The notes: generated from the sequence alone by a model not told the origin. A stretch of 64,000 nt of DNA from Bacillus sp. V2I10 (GCF_030817055.1 NZ_JAUSYV010000001.1:4736001-4800000); one strand, 5' to 3'; positions 1 to 9,254 are shown, counted from the stretch's first letter. Made by a program: numbers and translations.

Positions 1-1036
1 CAATTCCACTTGCCAATTTCCCCTCATAATAATAAGGGTTATCCCGGCTCAGCAAAAAATGTCTCGTATTTTGGTAGGTTTGATCGTTAAAATCGCAATA
101 ACCTAAATATGGAATCGAGAGAAGGCTAGGAACATTCGCGTCATCCATTAAGTTATAACCTCCCCTGCCATCTGTCTCATAGACGTACATTTCTTCATAG
201 ATAGGATGGTTGATCACACTATATTTTTTTATTCCCTCCTCGATTTCACAAGCCAATTGCATGCATTCTTTAGCAAGTTCGGAATCAAGCAAGACCTGAA
301 GACAAATTTCAGCAGAATATTTAAGAACCACAACCGCAAACATGTTGGCTGGAACAAGGTAACCATAGTGGCAAGCATCATCACTGGGACGAAATGCACT
401 CCAAGTCATGCCGGTTTTTATTACCTCTGATCCCATACCACTGCGCGTGAGTGTGTCTGATTGCCGAACATTTTCACGTTCGAAACGGTATGCTGATTTA
501 TTCTCATGATTTTGTTCTACTTTCCACACGTTCAAAATGCTTTTTAATCCCGCTTTGTAAGAATCGTTTAAATGAGAAGTACGTCCCGTTGATTTCCAAA
601 GCAGATAGGCAAGCTGCAATGGATAGCAAAGGGAATCTACTTCATATTTTCTTTCCCAAATATAAGGAGTCATGTCTGTTAAATCGCCTTGGTGACCCTT
701 ACCGCTTGGGGTTTCATTAAACGCATTTGCATAAGGATCATGGTTAATGAACTGAAATTGTTTAGAAACAACACCTTCAATCATTTCTGCGATTTGCGCG
801 TCTTCTTCAGCTAAGATGAGATAAGGTCTCACTTGTGCTGCTGAATCTCTTAGCCACATTGCCGGTATATCACCTGTAATTACAAAGGTTGTTCCATCTT
901 TTTGTGGTTTTAAAGTTGTTGTATAGGTATTAATAAAACATTGTGCAAACATCTCCTGAAGTTTTTGATCATTCGGAAAATGTTCGTTCACTTTTAAAAT
1001 TAGTTTTTTCATTGACTCAGGTATCGTTGCGTTCAC
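1..1036 (-). CDS. GH125 exo-alpha-1,6-mannosidase (C-terminal part beyond left edge)
   Basis: Glycoside hydrolase family 125 enzyme, a metal-independent exo-acting alpha-1,6-mannosidase, probably cytoplasmic. About 345 residues are visible, and the reading frame stays open to the left edge, so the C-terminus is missing. Family hallmarks seen in translation are GDIPAMWLRDSAAQVRPYL near the N-terminus, then RPSDDACHYGYLVPANMF (region of the expected catalytic Asp), then LMDDANVPSLLSIPYLGY and SRDNPYYYEGK. I chose the GTG start at 1036 because AGGAG lies 8 bases upstream, while the nearby ATG is followed at once by a stop. The gene begins 14 bases after the GH38 mannosidase stop and is surely in the same operon. 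The family is clear; the exact substrate is inferred. Confidence 0.9.
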   Translation of the reverse strand, partial: MNATIPESMKKLILKVNEHFPNDQKLQEMFAQCFINTYTTTLKPQKDGTTFVITGDIPAMWLRDSAAQVRPYLILAEEDAQIAEMIEGVVSKQFQFINHDPYANAFNETPSGKGHQGDLTDMTPYIWERKYEVDSLCYPLQLAYLLWKSTGRTSHLNDSYKAGLKSILNVWKVEQNHENKSAYRFERENVRQSDTLTRSGMGSEVIKTGMTWSAFRPSDDACHYGYLVPANMFAVVVLKYSAEICLQVLLDSELAKECMQLACEIEEGIKKYSVINHPIYEEMYVYETDGRGGYNLMDDANVPSLLSIPYLGYCDFNDQTYQNTRHFLLSRDNPYYYEGKLASGI

Positions 1037-1050
1037 ATTCTCTACTCCTT

Positions 1051-3762
1051 TTAACGGGTCCAGGCTACCGTCTTAATCTCGAATGGTTTTAAGGCTATTT
1101 CAATGTTGTTGCTTGGCAAACCTTCTAGCTTCTCTTCAATGATATTGCTGGCAAATCCTTGTTCAACAAGAGGCATGTTTACTTTTAAATCAACTTTTTC
1201 ATCTGAAGTATTGAACCATCTAGTGATCACGTGATCACCCTCTTCTGCAATCTTGATAGTCGTCATTGCAAGCGAGGGACCATTCCATTCGAGGAAATGG
1301 TTATCCTTAGGTAAGTCCCCATGATGAAGATCCGTTTGAATCATCGTTAACGGCGCTTGGAATTGATAGGCAAGATGATAAGATTCAGATGTAATCACAT
1401 CACCGGAATGAGGGATAACCATCCATTCTGCTTCATTCTCCCCTAAACATTGAGCTTCAGGTGTAGAGAAATCTCCCCAATCCCCTAATTCAGAGACAGA
1501 ACGAAGTAATGTTAAGGCGATGGTTTTGTTTTCTTCTAAGATTTCATACTCATGTAAGCCTTTATTGGCAATGGTCAAACCGTTCCGTTCATCTGACATA
1601 CTGACAAAACCTTGCTGATGATGGTCAAAGCTAGGATTCTCCCATTCTATTTCAGGGCTATTTTTTCTATTAACGATTTCAAAAACACTATCTGCATGGT
1701 GAGAATCAGTTTGAATATTTGTTGGAAATAACACTCTTATTCGATGATCTTTTGCTTGATTTTCAATAAAAGCTTGAAAGGATGGTCCTCTTGATGTTTG
1801 ATCTAGCGTCATAATGGTTCTTATCTGAATAGTTGCGGTCTTCGTTGAACGAAACGCTTTTCTGTTTTTGTGCCAAACTAACATACTTTTTTCCTTTTCA
1901 AATGTTTGATCTGCGCTCTTTGGGATCACCCATTTGTGGATCATTTCAACCCTTGCTCTTAGGCTATTGTTTTCTAACACTTGAATTTGGGCCCTCAAGC
2001 CCTTTGTAGTCAGCGGGATTGAGTCCAAAGTATTTTTAAACATATATTCATTGCCAATATCGCCCGTATTTTCATATACTCCTAAACATTCATATGTTTC
2101 TTCACTTTTCTTATTTGTAAGAGTATAAGAGCCGTCTTCATGGATTTTAATACGAACAAAATCATTTTCCATTTCACGGTCATGCTTCATTATGTCACTC
2201 TTTTTAAATTGAGCCGGATTTTCGTTTTGGTTTACGTAATACGTTTTATAACCAATTTGGGGCACATTCTCAGCTAAAAATGTGAGTTCTGCAATCCTGG
2301 CAAAATAGGGTCTTCTAAAGCCGTCAGAAGGTAAGTCATAGCCAAAACGGATTCCTTTATTCTGATAGACACTTGGAACTGCGGATCCCATTGAATCTCT
2401 CACTTCAAGCTCTGGCATTGATTTTCCCGCAAAATAAACTGGGATTTTCCGGAAATCCATTTCTGAAAAATAGATTTTCTCAAGTTCAACTTCTTTTGTA
2501 ATCACTTCTTCACGCTTCGAACCAGATCCGTTAAAAACAACAATAGGTATGCATGTTTTTGAAACGTTATCTATCCTTGTATCAATACGTGAAGCAATTT
2601 CATTTCCTTTTTCTTGTACAATCATTTCAGTTATCTGCTTAACTTTTTCAAACCGGCTTACCATCTCGCGGTGTACCTCATCTACGCTGCATCCGCATAT
2701 GCTATCATGCGGATGATTCTTCATTAATGTTTTCCATGCATAGTTTAAAAAGTGACCCGGATATTCAAACCCAGCGAGATGTGCCATTACCGAAAGAGGT
2801 TCGGCTGCTTTTTCAAGTAACGATTGACACTCCTGATTCATTTGCTTGAGATAGATTCTTGCGGAAGCTGTATTCACAAGTGTAGACCATCCATCTGTTC
2901 GCTGGTTTCGCAGCTCCCCTGTGATTGTCTGTAATTCATTAGGTAAAGATGGTTTAAGGTTTTTTAGATAATCATCAAAGCTTGCATGAACGAAATCGAT
3001 GTCAGGAAAAAGCTTTTTAGCAGTTAAAATAGCTGCTGGAAGGTTGTGCTGAACTGGCTGATGATCACACCCATTCATGAAAAGCAGGTGTGGAGTTGCC
3101 GCATACTTCATGGCCTGCTCAATTTTTATATTCCAAAAGCTAAGAGCCTCCTTTTCATCCTCTGGAACTTCATTGCCATTTGAATACCAATTCGCAAAAA
3201 GAATTCCAAGGATGGATGAACCATCGGGTGATTCCCATTTTAGTTCTGAAAAAGGTGACTCGAAGTTTTTTGCATCTTCCACCGTATTGTTAAATCCAGT
3301 AGGTTTTACACCTCTTCCAAATGCAGCTGTCTCGATTTTTGCTTGCTTTAACAGCTGCGGAGCCTGACCATAAATCCCGAACGTATCCGGGAAGTAACCT
3401 AGCTTTGAGACCGATCCAAATTCTTTAGCATCCCTTAAGCCATAGAGAAGATTTCGTATGTTTGATTCAGAGCTTGTTAAAAATGCATCTTGAAGAACAT
3501 ACCATGGTCCAATGTGAAGCTTTTTTTCACTTATTGCTTTTTTTAATTCTTCCCTTTTTTCAGGGCGAATTTCAAGGTAGTCCTCTAACAGAATCGTTTG
3601 TCCATCTAAATGGAAACTTTTAAAATCTGGTTCTTTTTGAAACAATTCAAGTAGTTCGTCCATTAATTTCACTAAATAATATCGATGTTTCTCAAAAGAC
3701 ATATACCATTCCCTATCCCAATGGGAGTGGGAAATGATATGTGCTGTTCTTTTATTTTTCAT
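1051..3762 (-). CDS. GH38 alpha-mannosidase (MngB-like)
   Basis: Alpha-mannosidase of glycoside hydrolase family 38, 903 residues, which hydrolyses alpha-mannosides (in some bacteria mannosyl-glycerate). It has no signal peptide, so it is probably cytoplasmic. The metal-binding HSHWDREW lies at residues 12-19, YFPDTFG with the nucleophile Asp at about 126, and NHPHDSICGCSVDEVHREM further on; the rest is the beta-sandwich C-terminal region. The ATG at 3762 is preferred over an in-frame GTG at 3771 because GAGGTGG sits 5-6 bases before the ATG. It is the first visible gene of an operon with the GH125 gene downstream. A promoter and a cre site lie just upstream, so catabolite repression by CcpA is likely. 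The family is firm, the natural substrate uncertain. Confidence 0.93.
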   Translation of the reverse strand: MKNKRTAHIISHSHWDREWYMSFEKHRYYLVKLMDELLELFQKEPDFKSFHLDGQTILLEDYLEIRPEKREELKKAISEKKLHIGPWYVLQDAFLTSSESNIRNLLYGLRDAKEFGSVSKLGYFPDTFGIYGQAPQLLKQAKIETAAFGRGVKPTGFNNTVEDAKNFESPFSELKWESPDGSSILGILFANWYSNGNEVPEDEKEALSFWNIKIEQAMKYAATPHLLFMNGCDHQPVQHNLPAAILTAKKLFPDIDFVHASFDDYLKNLKPSLPNELQTITGELRNQRTDGWSTLVNTASARIYLKQMNQECQSLLEKAAEPLSVMAHLAGFEYPGHFLNYAWKTLMKNHPHDSICGCSVDEVHREMVSRFEKVKQITEMIVQEKGNEIASRIDTRIDNVSKTCIPIVVFNGSGSKREEVITKEVELEKIYFSEMDFRKIPVYFAGKSMPELEVRDSMGSAVPSVYQNKGIRFGYDLPSDGFRRPYFARIAELTFLAENVPQIGYKTYYVNQNENPAQFKKSDIMKHDREMENDFVRIKIHEDGSYTLTNKKSEETYECLGVYENTGDIGNEYMFKNTLDSIPLTTKGLRAQIQVLENNSLRARVEMIHKWVIPKSADQTFEKEKSMLVWHKNRKAFRSTKTATIQIRTIMTLDQTSRGPSFQAFIENQAKDHRIRVLFPTNIQTDSHHADSVFEIVNRKNSPEIEWENPSFDHHQQGFVSMSDERNGLTIANKGLHEYEILEENKTIALTLLRSVSELGDWGDFSTPEAQCLGENEAEWMVIPHSGDVITSESYHLAYQFQAPLTMIQTDLHHGDLPKDNHFLEWNGPSLAMTTIKIAEEGDHVITRWFNTSDEKVDLKVNMPLVEQGFASNIIEEKLEGLPSNNIEIALKPFEIKTVAWTR

Positions 3763-3779
3763 TTTTTCCACCTCATTAT

Positions 3780-3793
3780 TGTAAGCGGTTTCT
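3780..3793 (-). promoter_or_regulatory. Probable cre (CcpA) site of the mannosidase operon
   Basis: The plus-strand word TGTAAGCGGTTTCT matches the cre consensus TGWAANCGNTNWCA at 13 of 14 positions. It lies between the -10 box and the ribosome site of the GH38 gene, where CcpA would block transcription. The site matches by eye only; other LacI-family repressors bind similar sequences. Confidence 0.65.
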
Positions 3794-3807
3794 TACTTAT
3801 TACCTTA

Positions 3808-3836
3808 ACAATATTTTGATTGAAAAGTAGAGTCAA
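3808..3836 (-). promoter_or_regulatory. Sigma-A promoter of the GH38-GH125 operon
   Basis: On the minus strand, TTGACT (-35) is followed after 17 bases by TATTGT (-10). Transcription would start near 3800, just upstream of the cre site. Confidence 0.6.
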
Positions 3837-3928
3837 TGAAACGATAAGAAATGATAAGGTTTTTCCACCATATCTAATAAAAGTTCACAAGAGTCCATAT
3901 CTCCTATTGAGCGATCAAAACAAAATGA

Positions 3929-3956
3929 AACAGGCAGCAAAGCTTGGCTGCCTGTT
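3929..3956 (-). terminator. Perfect 10-bp stem-loop, possible terminator
   Basis: AACAGGCAGC and GCTGCCTGTT form a perfect stem with an 8-base loop. On the minus strand it is followed by an interrupted T-rich stretch, on the plus strand by none. It would insulate the mannosidase promoter from upstream transcription. The rest of 3837-4203 shows no convincing gene. Confidence 0.35.
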
Positions 3957-4203
3957 ACCTGTCCATACTCTTTTAATTAATTGTTAATCGATACATTCGC
4001 CTTAAAATTTCTGCAAAAACATCATCATGAGAATCATCTTTTCAACTATAGATTACAAACATATTCATTCATGCTTCTGTTTCCATTCCATTTAATGACT
4101 GCAGAATTTGGAGAAAATAAGTTTTCTAAAAATTATAAATATTTAGTTGATTTCCGGTCCTTTTATCCATATAATTAAAAAAAGGCATCAGGGGTGATCT
4201 TTC

Positions 4204-4437
4204 GTGAAAAACAGGAAAACGTATACCGAGATCATGAAGTCCCGCAACACATTCAAGATGGAAAAGAAACAGGAAACCGTACTTGATATTTACATTCAAA
4301 TGGTGTTGGATGAAGCTGTGTTAACCCGGAAGCTGTCCCTCCTTCAGGAAAAGATCGATGAGTCCTTGGACCGCAATGACAAACCGTTATTTTTAAAGTT
4401 AGCCAAAGAATATGCAGAACTGCGATTAATCATTTAA
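4204..4437 (+). CDS. Small IDEAL-domain protein (YhzC-like)
   Basis: A 77-residue, charged, soluble protein. The segment from about residue 24 to 74 (LDIYIQMVLDEAVLTRKL, then LDRNDKPLFLKLAKEYAEL) has the form of the IDEAL domain, a short helical module of unknown function found in small Firmicutes proteins and at the end of the ComK-adaptor type proteins. Length and sequence resemble B. subtilis YhzC. The GTG start at 4204 is preceded by AGGGGTGAT at good distance. It is a single gene with its own strong terminator and no operon partner. No function can be assigned. Confidence 0.75.
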   Translation: MKNRKTYTEIMKSRNTFKMEKKQETVLDIYIQMVLDEAVLTRKLSLLQEKIDESLDRNDKPLFLKLAKEYAELRLII

Positions 4438-4467
4438 AAGCAAGCCCCGAAGCGGGGCTTGCTTTTA
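4435..4467 (+). terminator. Rho-independent terminator of the IDEAL-domain gene
   Basis: AAGCAAGCCCCG and CGGGGCTTGCTT form a long perfect stem, followed by TTTT, beginning at the stop codon. Confidence 0.85.
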
Positions 4468-4528
4468 TGTTGTTGAGAACATGCAGAGTGCGAAGGCGGC
4501 CTGCAAGAAGCTGTTTGCGGTGTGCCTT

Positions 4529-5227
4529 TAAATAAGCTCCTTGATTACCTTAGTTTAAGATTTTCTCTGATTTGGGGCATCATACAGCTCCTTTGAGTAC
4601 CTTTAATTTAGATTTTCTCTGATTTGGGGCATCATACAGCTCCTTTGAGTACCTTTAATTTAGATTTTCTCTGTTTTGGGGCATCATACAGCTCCTATGA
4701 GTACTTTAGTTTAAAATTTTCTTGGTTTTGGGGCATCATACAGCTCCTATGAGTACCTTTAAATTAGATTTTCTCTGTTTTGGGGTATCATACAGCTCCT
4801 ATGAGTACCTTTAATTCAGATTTTCTCTGTTTTGGGGCAGCATACAGCTCCTATGAGTGCCTCTAATTTAGATTTTCTCTGTTTTGGGGCATCATACAGC
4901 TCCTTTGAGTACCTCTAATTCAGATTTTCTCTGTTTTGGGGCATCATACAGCTCCTATGAGTACCTTTAATTTAGATTTTCTCTGTTTTGGGGCATCATA
5001 CAGCTCCTATGAGTACCTTTAATTTAGATTTTCTCTGTTTTGGTGCATCATACAGCTCCTATGAGTACCTTTAATTCAGATTTTCTCTGTTTTGGGGCAT
5101 CATACAGCTCCTTTGAGTACCTTTAATTTAGATTTTCTCTGTTTTGGGGCATCATACAGCTCCTATGAGTACCTTTAATTCAGATTTTCTCTGTTTTAGG
5201 GCATCATACAGCTCCTTTGGGAGCCTT
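4529..5227. repeat. 52-bp tandem array, about 13 copies
   Basis: The word CATACAGCTCCT recurs at 4581, 4633, 4685, 4737, 4789, 4841, 4893, 4945, 4997, 5049, 5101, 5153 and 5205: exactly 52 bases apart, 13 times, after one degenerate partial copy from 4529. Units differ by a few substitutions and no indels. The period is not a multiple of three, so the array is not a long repeat protein. On the minus strand each unit carries AGGAG, a short gap and ATGATG, then usually a stop after 10 codons. The array fills the space between the IDEAL gene and the aceA terminator. No gene lies in 4468-5293. Confidence 0.95.
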
Positions 5228-5293
5228 TATTTTTACTTTCCTCGGTTCCAAGCCATCCTACAAGTTCTTCAATCTTAAAAATCCCAATCAAGA

Positions 5294-5333
5294 CAAAAAA
5301 AGCTGCCGCACCAAAATGATGCGGCAGCTTTTC
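5294..5333 (-). terminator. Terminator of aceA
   Basis: On the minus strand AAAAGCTGCCGCA and TGCGGCAGCTTTT form a 13-bp stem followed by a T run, 9 bases after the aceA stop codon. Confidence 0.85.
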
Positions 5334-5341
5334 TGTCCTAC

Positions 5342-6628
5342 TTAAGATTTAGCAGTCGTGAACTGCTCTTCTTCTGTTGAACCCTTTAATGCAGTTGTGG
5401 AAGACGTTCCGCCTGTGATGGTTTGTGATACTTCATCAAAGTAGCCTGTACCGACTTCACGCTGATGTCTTGTTGCTGTATAGCCGTATTGCTCGCTTGC
5501 GAATTCTGCCTGCTGCAATTCAGAGTAAGCAGCCATTCCATGATCTCGGTATTTTCTGGCAAGCTCGAACATGCCGTAGTTTAGTGCATGGAAGCCGGCA
5601 AGAGTGACAAACTGGAATTTGTAGCCCATTTTAGCGATTTCTTTTTGGTACTGGGCAATTGTCTTTTCATCTAATTTTTTCTTCCAGTTGAAAGATGGTG
5701 AACAGTTGTAGGCAAGCAGCTTGCCTGGGAATTTCGCATGAATGGCATCAGCAAACTTCTGCGCCTGCTCTAAGTTCGGCTCTGACGTTTCGCACCAGAC
5801 TAAGTCTGCATACGGAGCGTAAGCGAGTCCGCGTGCAATTGCCTGATCAATGCCGGCAGCAGTGCGGAAGAAGCCTTCCGGTGTGCGCTCACCTGTAATA
5901 AATGCCTGATCTTCAGGATCTACATCACTTGTGATTAAGTCAGCTGCATCTGCATCTGTTCTTGCAATGATTAATGTTGGAACGCCCATAACGTCAGCTG
6001 CAAGACGTGCTGAAACTAAATTCTTTACAGCTGTTTGTGTCGGCAGCAATACCTTTCCGCCGAGGTGACCGCATTTTTTCTCAGATGATAGTTGATCTTC
6101 GAAATGAACCGCCGCTGCTCCAGCTTCAATCATTCCTTTCATTAATTCAAATACATTCAGCTGTCCGCCGAAACCAGCTTCTGCATCAGCAATAATCGGA
6201 GCGAACCAGTCGATGTTTCCTTTTCCCTCAAGATGCTGAATTTGATCGGCACGCTGAAGGGCCTGATTGATTCGTTTTACAACCGACGGCACACTGTTTG
6301 CCGGATATAAACTTTGATCCGGGTACATGTGTCCTGAAAGGTTTGCATCAGCCGCTACCTGCCAGCCGCTTAAATAAATCGCTTTCAATCCTGCCTTTAC
6401 TTGCTGAACTGCCTGATTTCCTGTAAGTGCGCCCAGTGCATGTACATAATCTTCCGTCTGCAGCAGGTTCCAGAACTTTTCAGCACCTCTTCGTGCAAGT
6501 GTATGTTCAATATCAATCGAACCGCGAAGACGAATTACTTCTTCCGCTGTATATGGTCTTTCTACTCCGTTCCATCTTGCATCCATTTCCCAATTCTCTT
6601 TTAATTTTTGCACTCTTTCGTTTGTCAT
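5342..6628 (-). CDS. aceA: Isocitrate lyase
   Basis: Isocitrate lyase (EC 4.1.3.1), first enzyme of the glyoxylate shunt, cleaving isocitrate into glyoxylate and succinate in the cytoplasm; needed for growth on acetate or fatty acids. It has 428 residues, the usual bacterial length. The catalytic loop KKCGHLGGK (residues 184-192, active Cys186) is present, as are GWQVAADAN and the Mg-binding FEDQ region. The ATG at 6628 follows GGAGG at 10 bases. The gene is alone here, with no malate synthase beside it. B. subtilis lacks the shunt, so this points to a different Bacillaceae lineage. Together with the acyl-CoA genes in the window it would let the cell build sugars from fatty acids. Confidence 0.96.
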   Translation of the reverse strand: MTNERVQKLKENWEMDARWNGVERPYTAEEVIRLRGSIDIEHTLARRGAEKFWNLLQTEDYVHALGALTGNQAVQQVKAGLKAIYLSGWQVAADANLSGHMYPDQSLYPANSVPSVVKRINQALQRADQIQHLEGKGNIDWFAPIIADAEAGFGGQLNVFELMKGMIEAGAAAVHFEDQLSSEKKCGHLGGKVLLPTQTAVKNLVSARLAADVMGVPTLIIARTDADAADLITSDVDPEDQAFITGERTPEGFFRTAAGIDQAIARGLAYAPYADLVWCETSEPNLEQAQKFADAIHAKFPGKLLAYNCSPSFNWKKKLDEKTIAQYQKEIAKMGYKFQFVTLAGFHALNYGMFELARKYRDHGMAAYSELQQAEFASEQYGYTATRHQREVGTGYFDEVSQTITGGTSSTTALKGSTEEEQFTTAKS

Positions 6629-6849
6629 TTCCTGATCCCTCCAATAGTTTGTTTAGCTTGTTATAATACAGTTAAGATTTTATAGTATTAATATATAACA
6701 GATTAATTGAAAATGGAATCATTTTCTTTTAAATTTTTTGAATTTTTTATTTTTGGTGTTTATATGATTAATAGAATGGGATTTCCAAGGTTACTATTTT
6801 GGAGTTTTTTGGTTGTCTTCTGATGAAAAGACAGCCCATTTTACGGCGA

Positions 6850-6892
6850 AAAATAAAAACAGCGCTTCTCCTCGGGGAGACAGCGCTGTTAC
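6850..6892 (-). terminator. Terminator of yhfN
   Basis: On the minus strand AACAGCGCT and AGCGCTGTT form the stem, followed by TTTATTTTT. Confidence 0.8.
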
Positions 6893-6897
6893 TATTT

Positions 6898-8166
6898 TTA
6901 CTTATCAGGATTTTTGCTTCCCCACTCTTCAAGATAGGTAATCCGCTCAAGAATCGTTGGATGGCTGTATCTGAAAATTTTCACCAGTCCAGGCGGATTC
7001 ACCTGGCTTAAGCCTGCTTTCGTCAATTCCTGGAACGTATTGACGGCTGCTTCCGGATTTTCAGTCATTTCAATAGCGTATAGATCCGCGTCCTTTTCCT
7101 GATGGCGTGAAATGATGTTGGAAAATGGATCTGATGCGAAGGTGAGCATCCCAAGGAGCATGAGAAATAACGGCAACGAAGCAAGCTGCTGTTTTTCGGT
7201 GATATTGAGAATATGCCCGAACCGCCTGATCGTAAAATTCATTAACCGGTTGATCAGATATAACCCAATAAGGGTTAGAACAAGGTAGCCGGCTATTCCG
7301 ACGTAAATATGCTTCATGACGTAATGTCCCATTTCGTGTGCCATGATAAACAGGATTTCGTCTTCACTCAGCTTATTTAACGTTGTATCCCAGAGTACAA
7401 TTCGGGAATTGTCTCCAATTCCGGTCACATAGGCGTTTAGCGCATTTGTTTTTTCAGACATGTTCACTTCAAACACATGCTCTGCCGGGATATCCGCTTT
7501 TTCCGCTATAGCAAGGATTTTCGTCTCAAGCTCTTTATTTTTTAACGGGGTAAAATCATTGTAAAGCGGATCAATTAAAACAGGCTGTATAAACATTAAG
7601 AACAGACTGAATGGAATCGACAGAATCCAGGCAAAAAGCCACCACTTCCCGGAAAACTTTCGGATAAGACCATACAGCACAGCAACAATTAAAATCATAA
7701 ATGCATAATTGACCCAGAAATCAATGATTTGATCTTTCATCCACCCAGTAAAGGTTTGCGTTGTAATGTGATAAGAAAGCGAGATCTTGTAGCGCAGCCA
7801 TTCAATTGGAAATGCACAAAGTGCCACGATAAAAGAAAGCCAAAACACATATACCGCTGTCTGAATCACAAAGAAGCGTGAAATGCCTTCAGACCAATAC
7901 TGTATTTTTTTAGAAAATCCTATTACAAGAATGACGAAGAAGATAAACCATTCAAATGGCGCAGTGACAAAATAGAGAAAATCCCTCAAACTGGAATATT
8001 CGCCTGACAGCTCCAGCTCACGACTGTTCATAAACGTATTTGGGTCAGCAGAGCCCCCCTTAAATTGAGTTGGAAGGGCGGAATCTGCTCCCATATAGAT
8101 ATACCAATAAACAAACAGGCCATACAAGAAGTAAATAAGGACTGATACAGTCAGCCATTTGCGCAT
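6898..8166 (-). CDS. yhfN: M48-family membrane zinc metalloprotease YhfN
   Basis: Membrane-bound zinc protease of peptidase family M48 (Ste24/CAAX-protease-like), 422 residues. The zinc motif HEMGH is at about residues 277-281, in IMAHEMGHYVMKH. Several hydrophobic segments lie before it (about residues 6-26, 68-86, 100-120 and 150-200) and two after it. The listed reading frame extends further upstream, but the ATG at 8166 follows AGGGGG at good distance and begins directly with a membrane segment, matching the length of B. subtilis YhfN. It is separated from the azl genes by about 70 bases and has its own terminator. Its physiological substrate is not known to me. Confidence 0.9.
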   Translation of the reverse strand: MRKWLTVSVLIYFLYGLFVYWYIYMGADSALPTQFKGGSADPNTFMNSRELELSGEYSSLRDFLYFVTAPFEWFIFFVILVIGFSKKIQYWSEGISRFFVIQTAVYVFWLSFIVALCAFPIEWLRYKISLSYHITTQTFTGWMKDQIIDFWVNYAFMILIVAVLYGLIRKFSGKWWLFAWILSIPFSLFLMFIQPVLIDPLYNDFTPLKNKELETKILAIAEKADIPAEHVFEVNMSEKTNALNAYVTGIGDNSRIVLWDTTLNKLSEDEILFIMAHEMGHYVMKHIYVGIAGYLVLTLIGLYLINRLMNFTIRRFGHILNITEKQQLASLPLFLMLLGMLTFASDPFSNIISRHQEKDADLYAIEMTENPEAAVNTFQELTKAGLSQVNPPGLVKIFRYSHPTILERITYLEEWGSKNPDK

Positions 8167-8239
8167 GATGATGCCCCCTCGAACAAGCTCTTTGTATAAG
8201 TGTAGTTCAGAACAAAGAGAGTTAGAACTAAAATTCAGG

Positions 8240-8545
8240 TTAAAACAAGAGTCCGTATACAATCAGCGTCAGGATTGAGCTCATCACGACGACAATGACA
8301 TTGACACCCAGATAAGCAACGGCAAAAGCCGATATGGCCCCAATGATTCCAAACCAGATATCTTCCTGGATAAGAAAAACACCAGGTACAATCAATGCGC
8401 CAAGGGTCGCATACGGAACATTTCTTAATACATTTTGAACAAAAGAAGGCAATTCAATACCGCTTAGAGCCACCAGAGGGATCATTCTTGGCAAATAAGT
8501 GACGACTGCCATGCCGATGATCATCATCATGACATTACTGATCAT
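8240..8545 (-). CDS. azlD: AzlD-family branched-chain amino acid transport subunit
   Basis: Small membrane protein of the AzlD family, 101 residues, with about four hydrophobic segments. It is the partner of AzlC; in B. subtilis AzlCD exports branched-chain amino acids and gives 4-azaleucine resistance. The start at 8545 overlaps the end of azlC by 11 bases, the usual translational coupling of this pair. The N-terminal TYLPRMIPLVAL is typical for the family. The substrate here is inferred from the family. Confidence 0.88.
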   Translation of the reverse strand: MISNVMMMIIGMAVVTYLPRMIPLVALSGIELPSFVQNVLRNVPYATLGALIVPGVFLIQEDIWFGIIGAISAFAVAYLGVNVIVVVMSSILTLIVYGLLF

Positions 8546-9254
8546 TGCGCTTCTCCTCCTTCGGATAGATCATTTCGATTAAAATAGCTGAAAGAAGCGT
8601 AGATAAAACAATTGCCCATCCAGTTGAAAGCAGGCCAGTCAGGTAAATAAACGAATGAATGACCCCAGCAGCTGATGCTAAAAATACAACTTTCCGCTGT
8701 TTTTTCATAGAAGGAACTAAAAGCCCGATAAACATCGCATATAACGCAACAGACATGCTTTCCTGCAGTGTTTCCGGCAAATTGGCGCCGATCAGATGTC
8801 CAACGCCTGAAAACACTGCCCAGCTCGAGTAGGAAATGAAAATGAGCCCAAACATATAACCCGCTGATACATTTCCCTCTTTCATAGAAGCAACCGAAAA
8901 TGTTTCATCTGTAATCCCAAATGAATACAGCGCTTTTTTCCACAAACAGTCTTCCTCGACCTTTTCATTTAATGAGGCCGACATCAAAAAATGCCGGATA
9001 TTTACAATAAAAGTAGTAAAAATAATTTCAAAGACCCCGGTTCCTGCTGCTATCAGACTGAGCGATATGTATTGTGCAGCTCCTGCAAAAACGAAAATAC
9101 TCATTAAGACGGTTTCTGAAAGAGTGAGTCCAGTATCACTTGCAAGAAGCCCAAATGTTATAGCAACAGGCATATAACCAATTGCAATGCTGAGACCGGC
9201 TGTTAATCCTTCTGAAAAATGTGACTGTTTTCTCAAAAATGCTGTTGTTGCCAT
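8535..9254 (-). CDS. azlC: AzlC-family branched-chain amino acid exporter
   Basis: AzlC-family permease, about 239 residues, highly hydrophobic, with the family signature GLTAGLSIAIGYMPVAITFG near the N-terminus and the conserved SFGITDETFSV in the middle. I start it at the ATG at 9254 (GAGGGAGAAGG just upstream) and not at a TTG at 9299, which would overlap the regulator gene. It lies 17 bases after the XRE-cupin regulator and overlaps azlD, so the three form one operon. Export of branched-chain amino acids is inferred from the family. Confidence 0.9.
   Translation of the reverse strand: MATTAFLRKQSHFSEGLTAGLSIAIGYMPVAITFGLLASDTGLTLSETVLMSIFVFAGAAQYISLSLIAAGTGVFEIIFTTFIVNIRHFLMSASLNEKVEEDCLWKKALYSFGITDETFSVASMKEGNVSAGYMFGLIFISYSSWAVFSGVGHLIGANLPETLQESMSVALYAMFIGLLVPSMKKQRKVVFLASAAGVIHSFIYLTGLLSTGWAIVLSTLLSAILIEMIYPKEEKRNDQ

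Noticed and set aside
3981..4178. 65-codon frame upstream of the IDEAL gene
   Set aside because: No ribosome site, odd composition with many aromatic and His residues, and no recognisable pattern.
4529..5227. CRISPR array
   Set aside because: Units are contiguous and near-identical over all 52 bases; there are no unique spacers and no cas genes.
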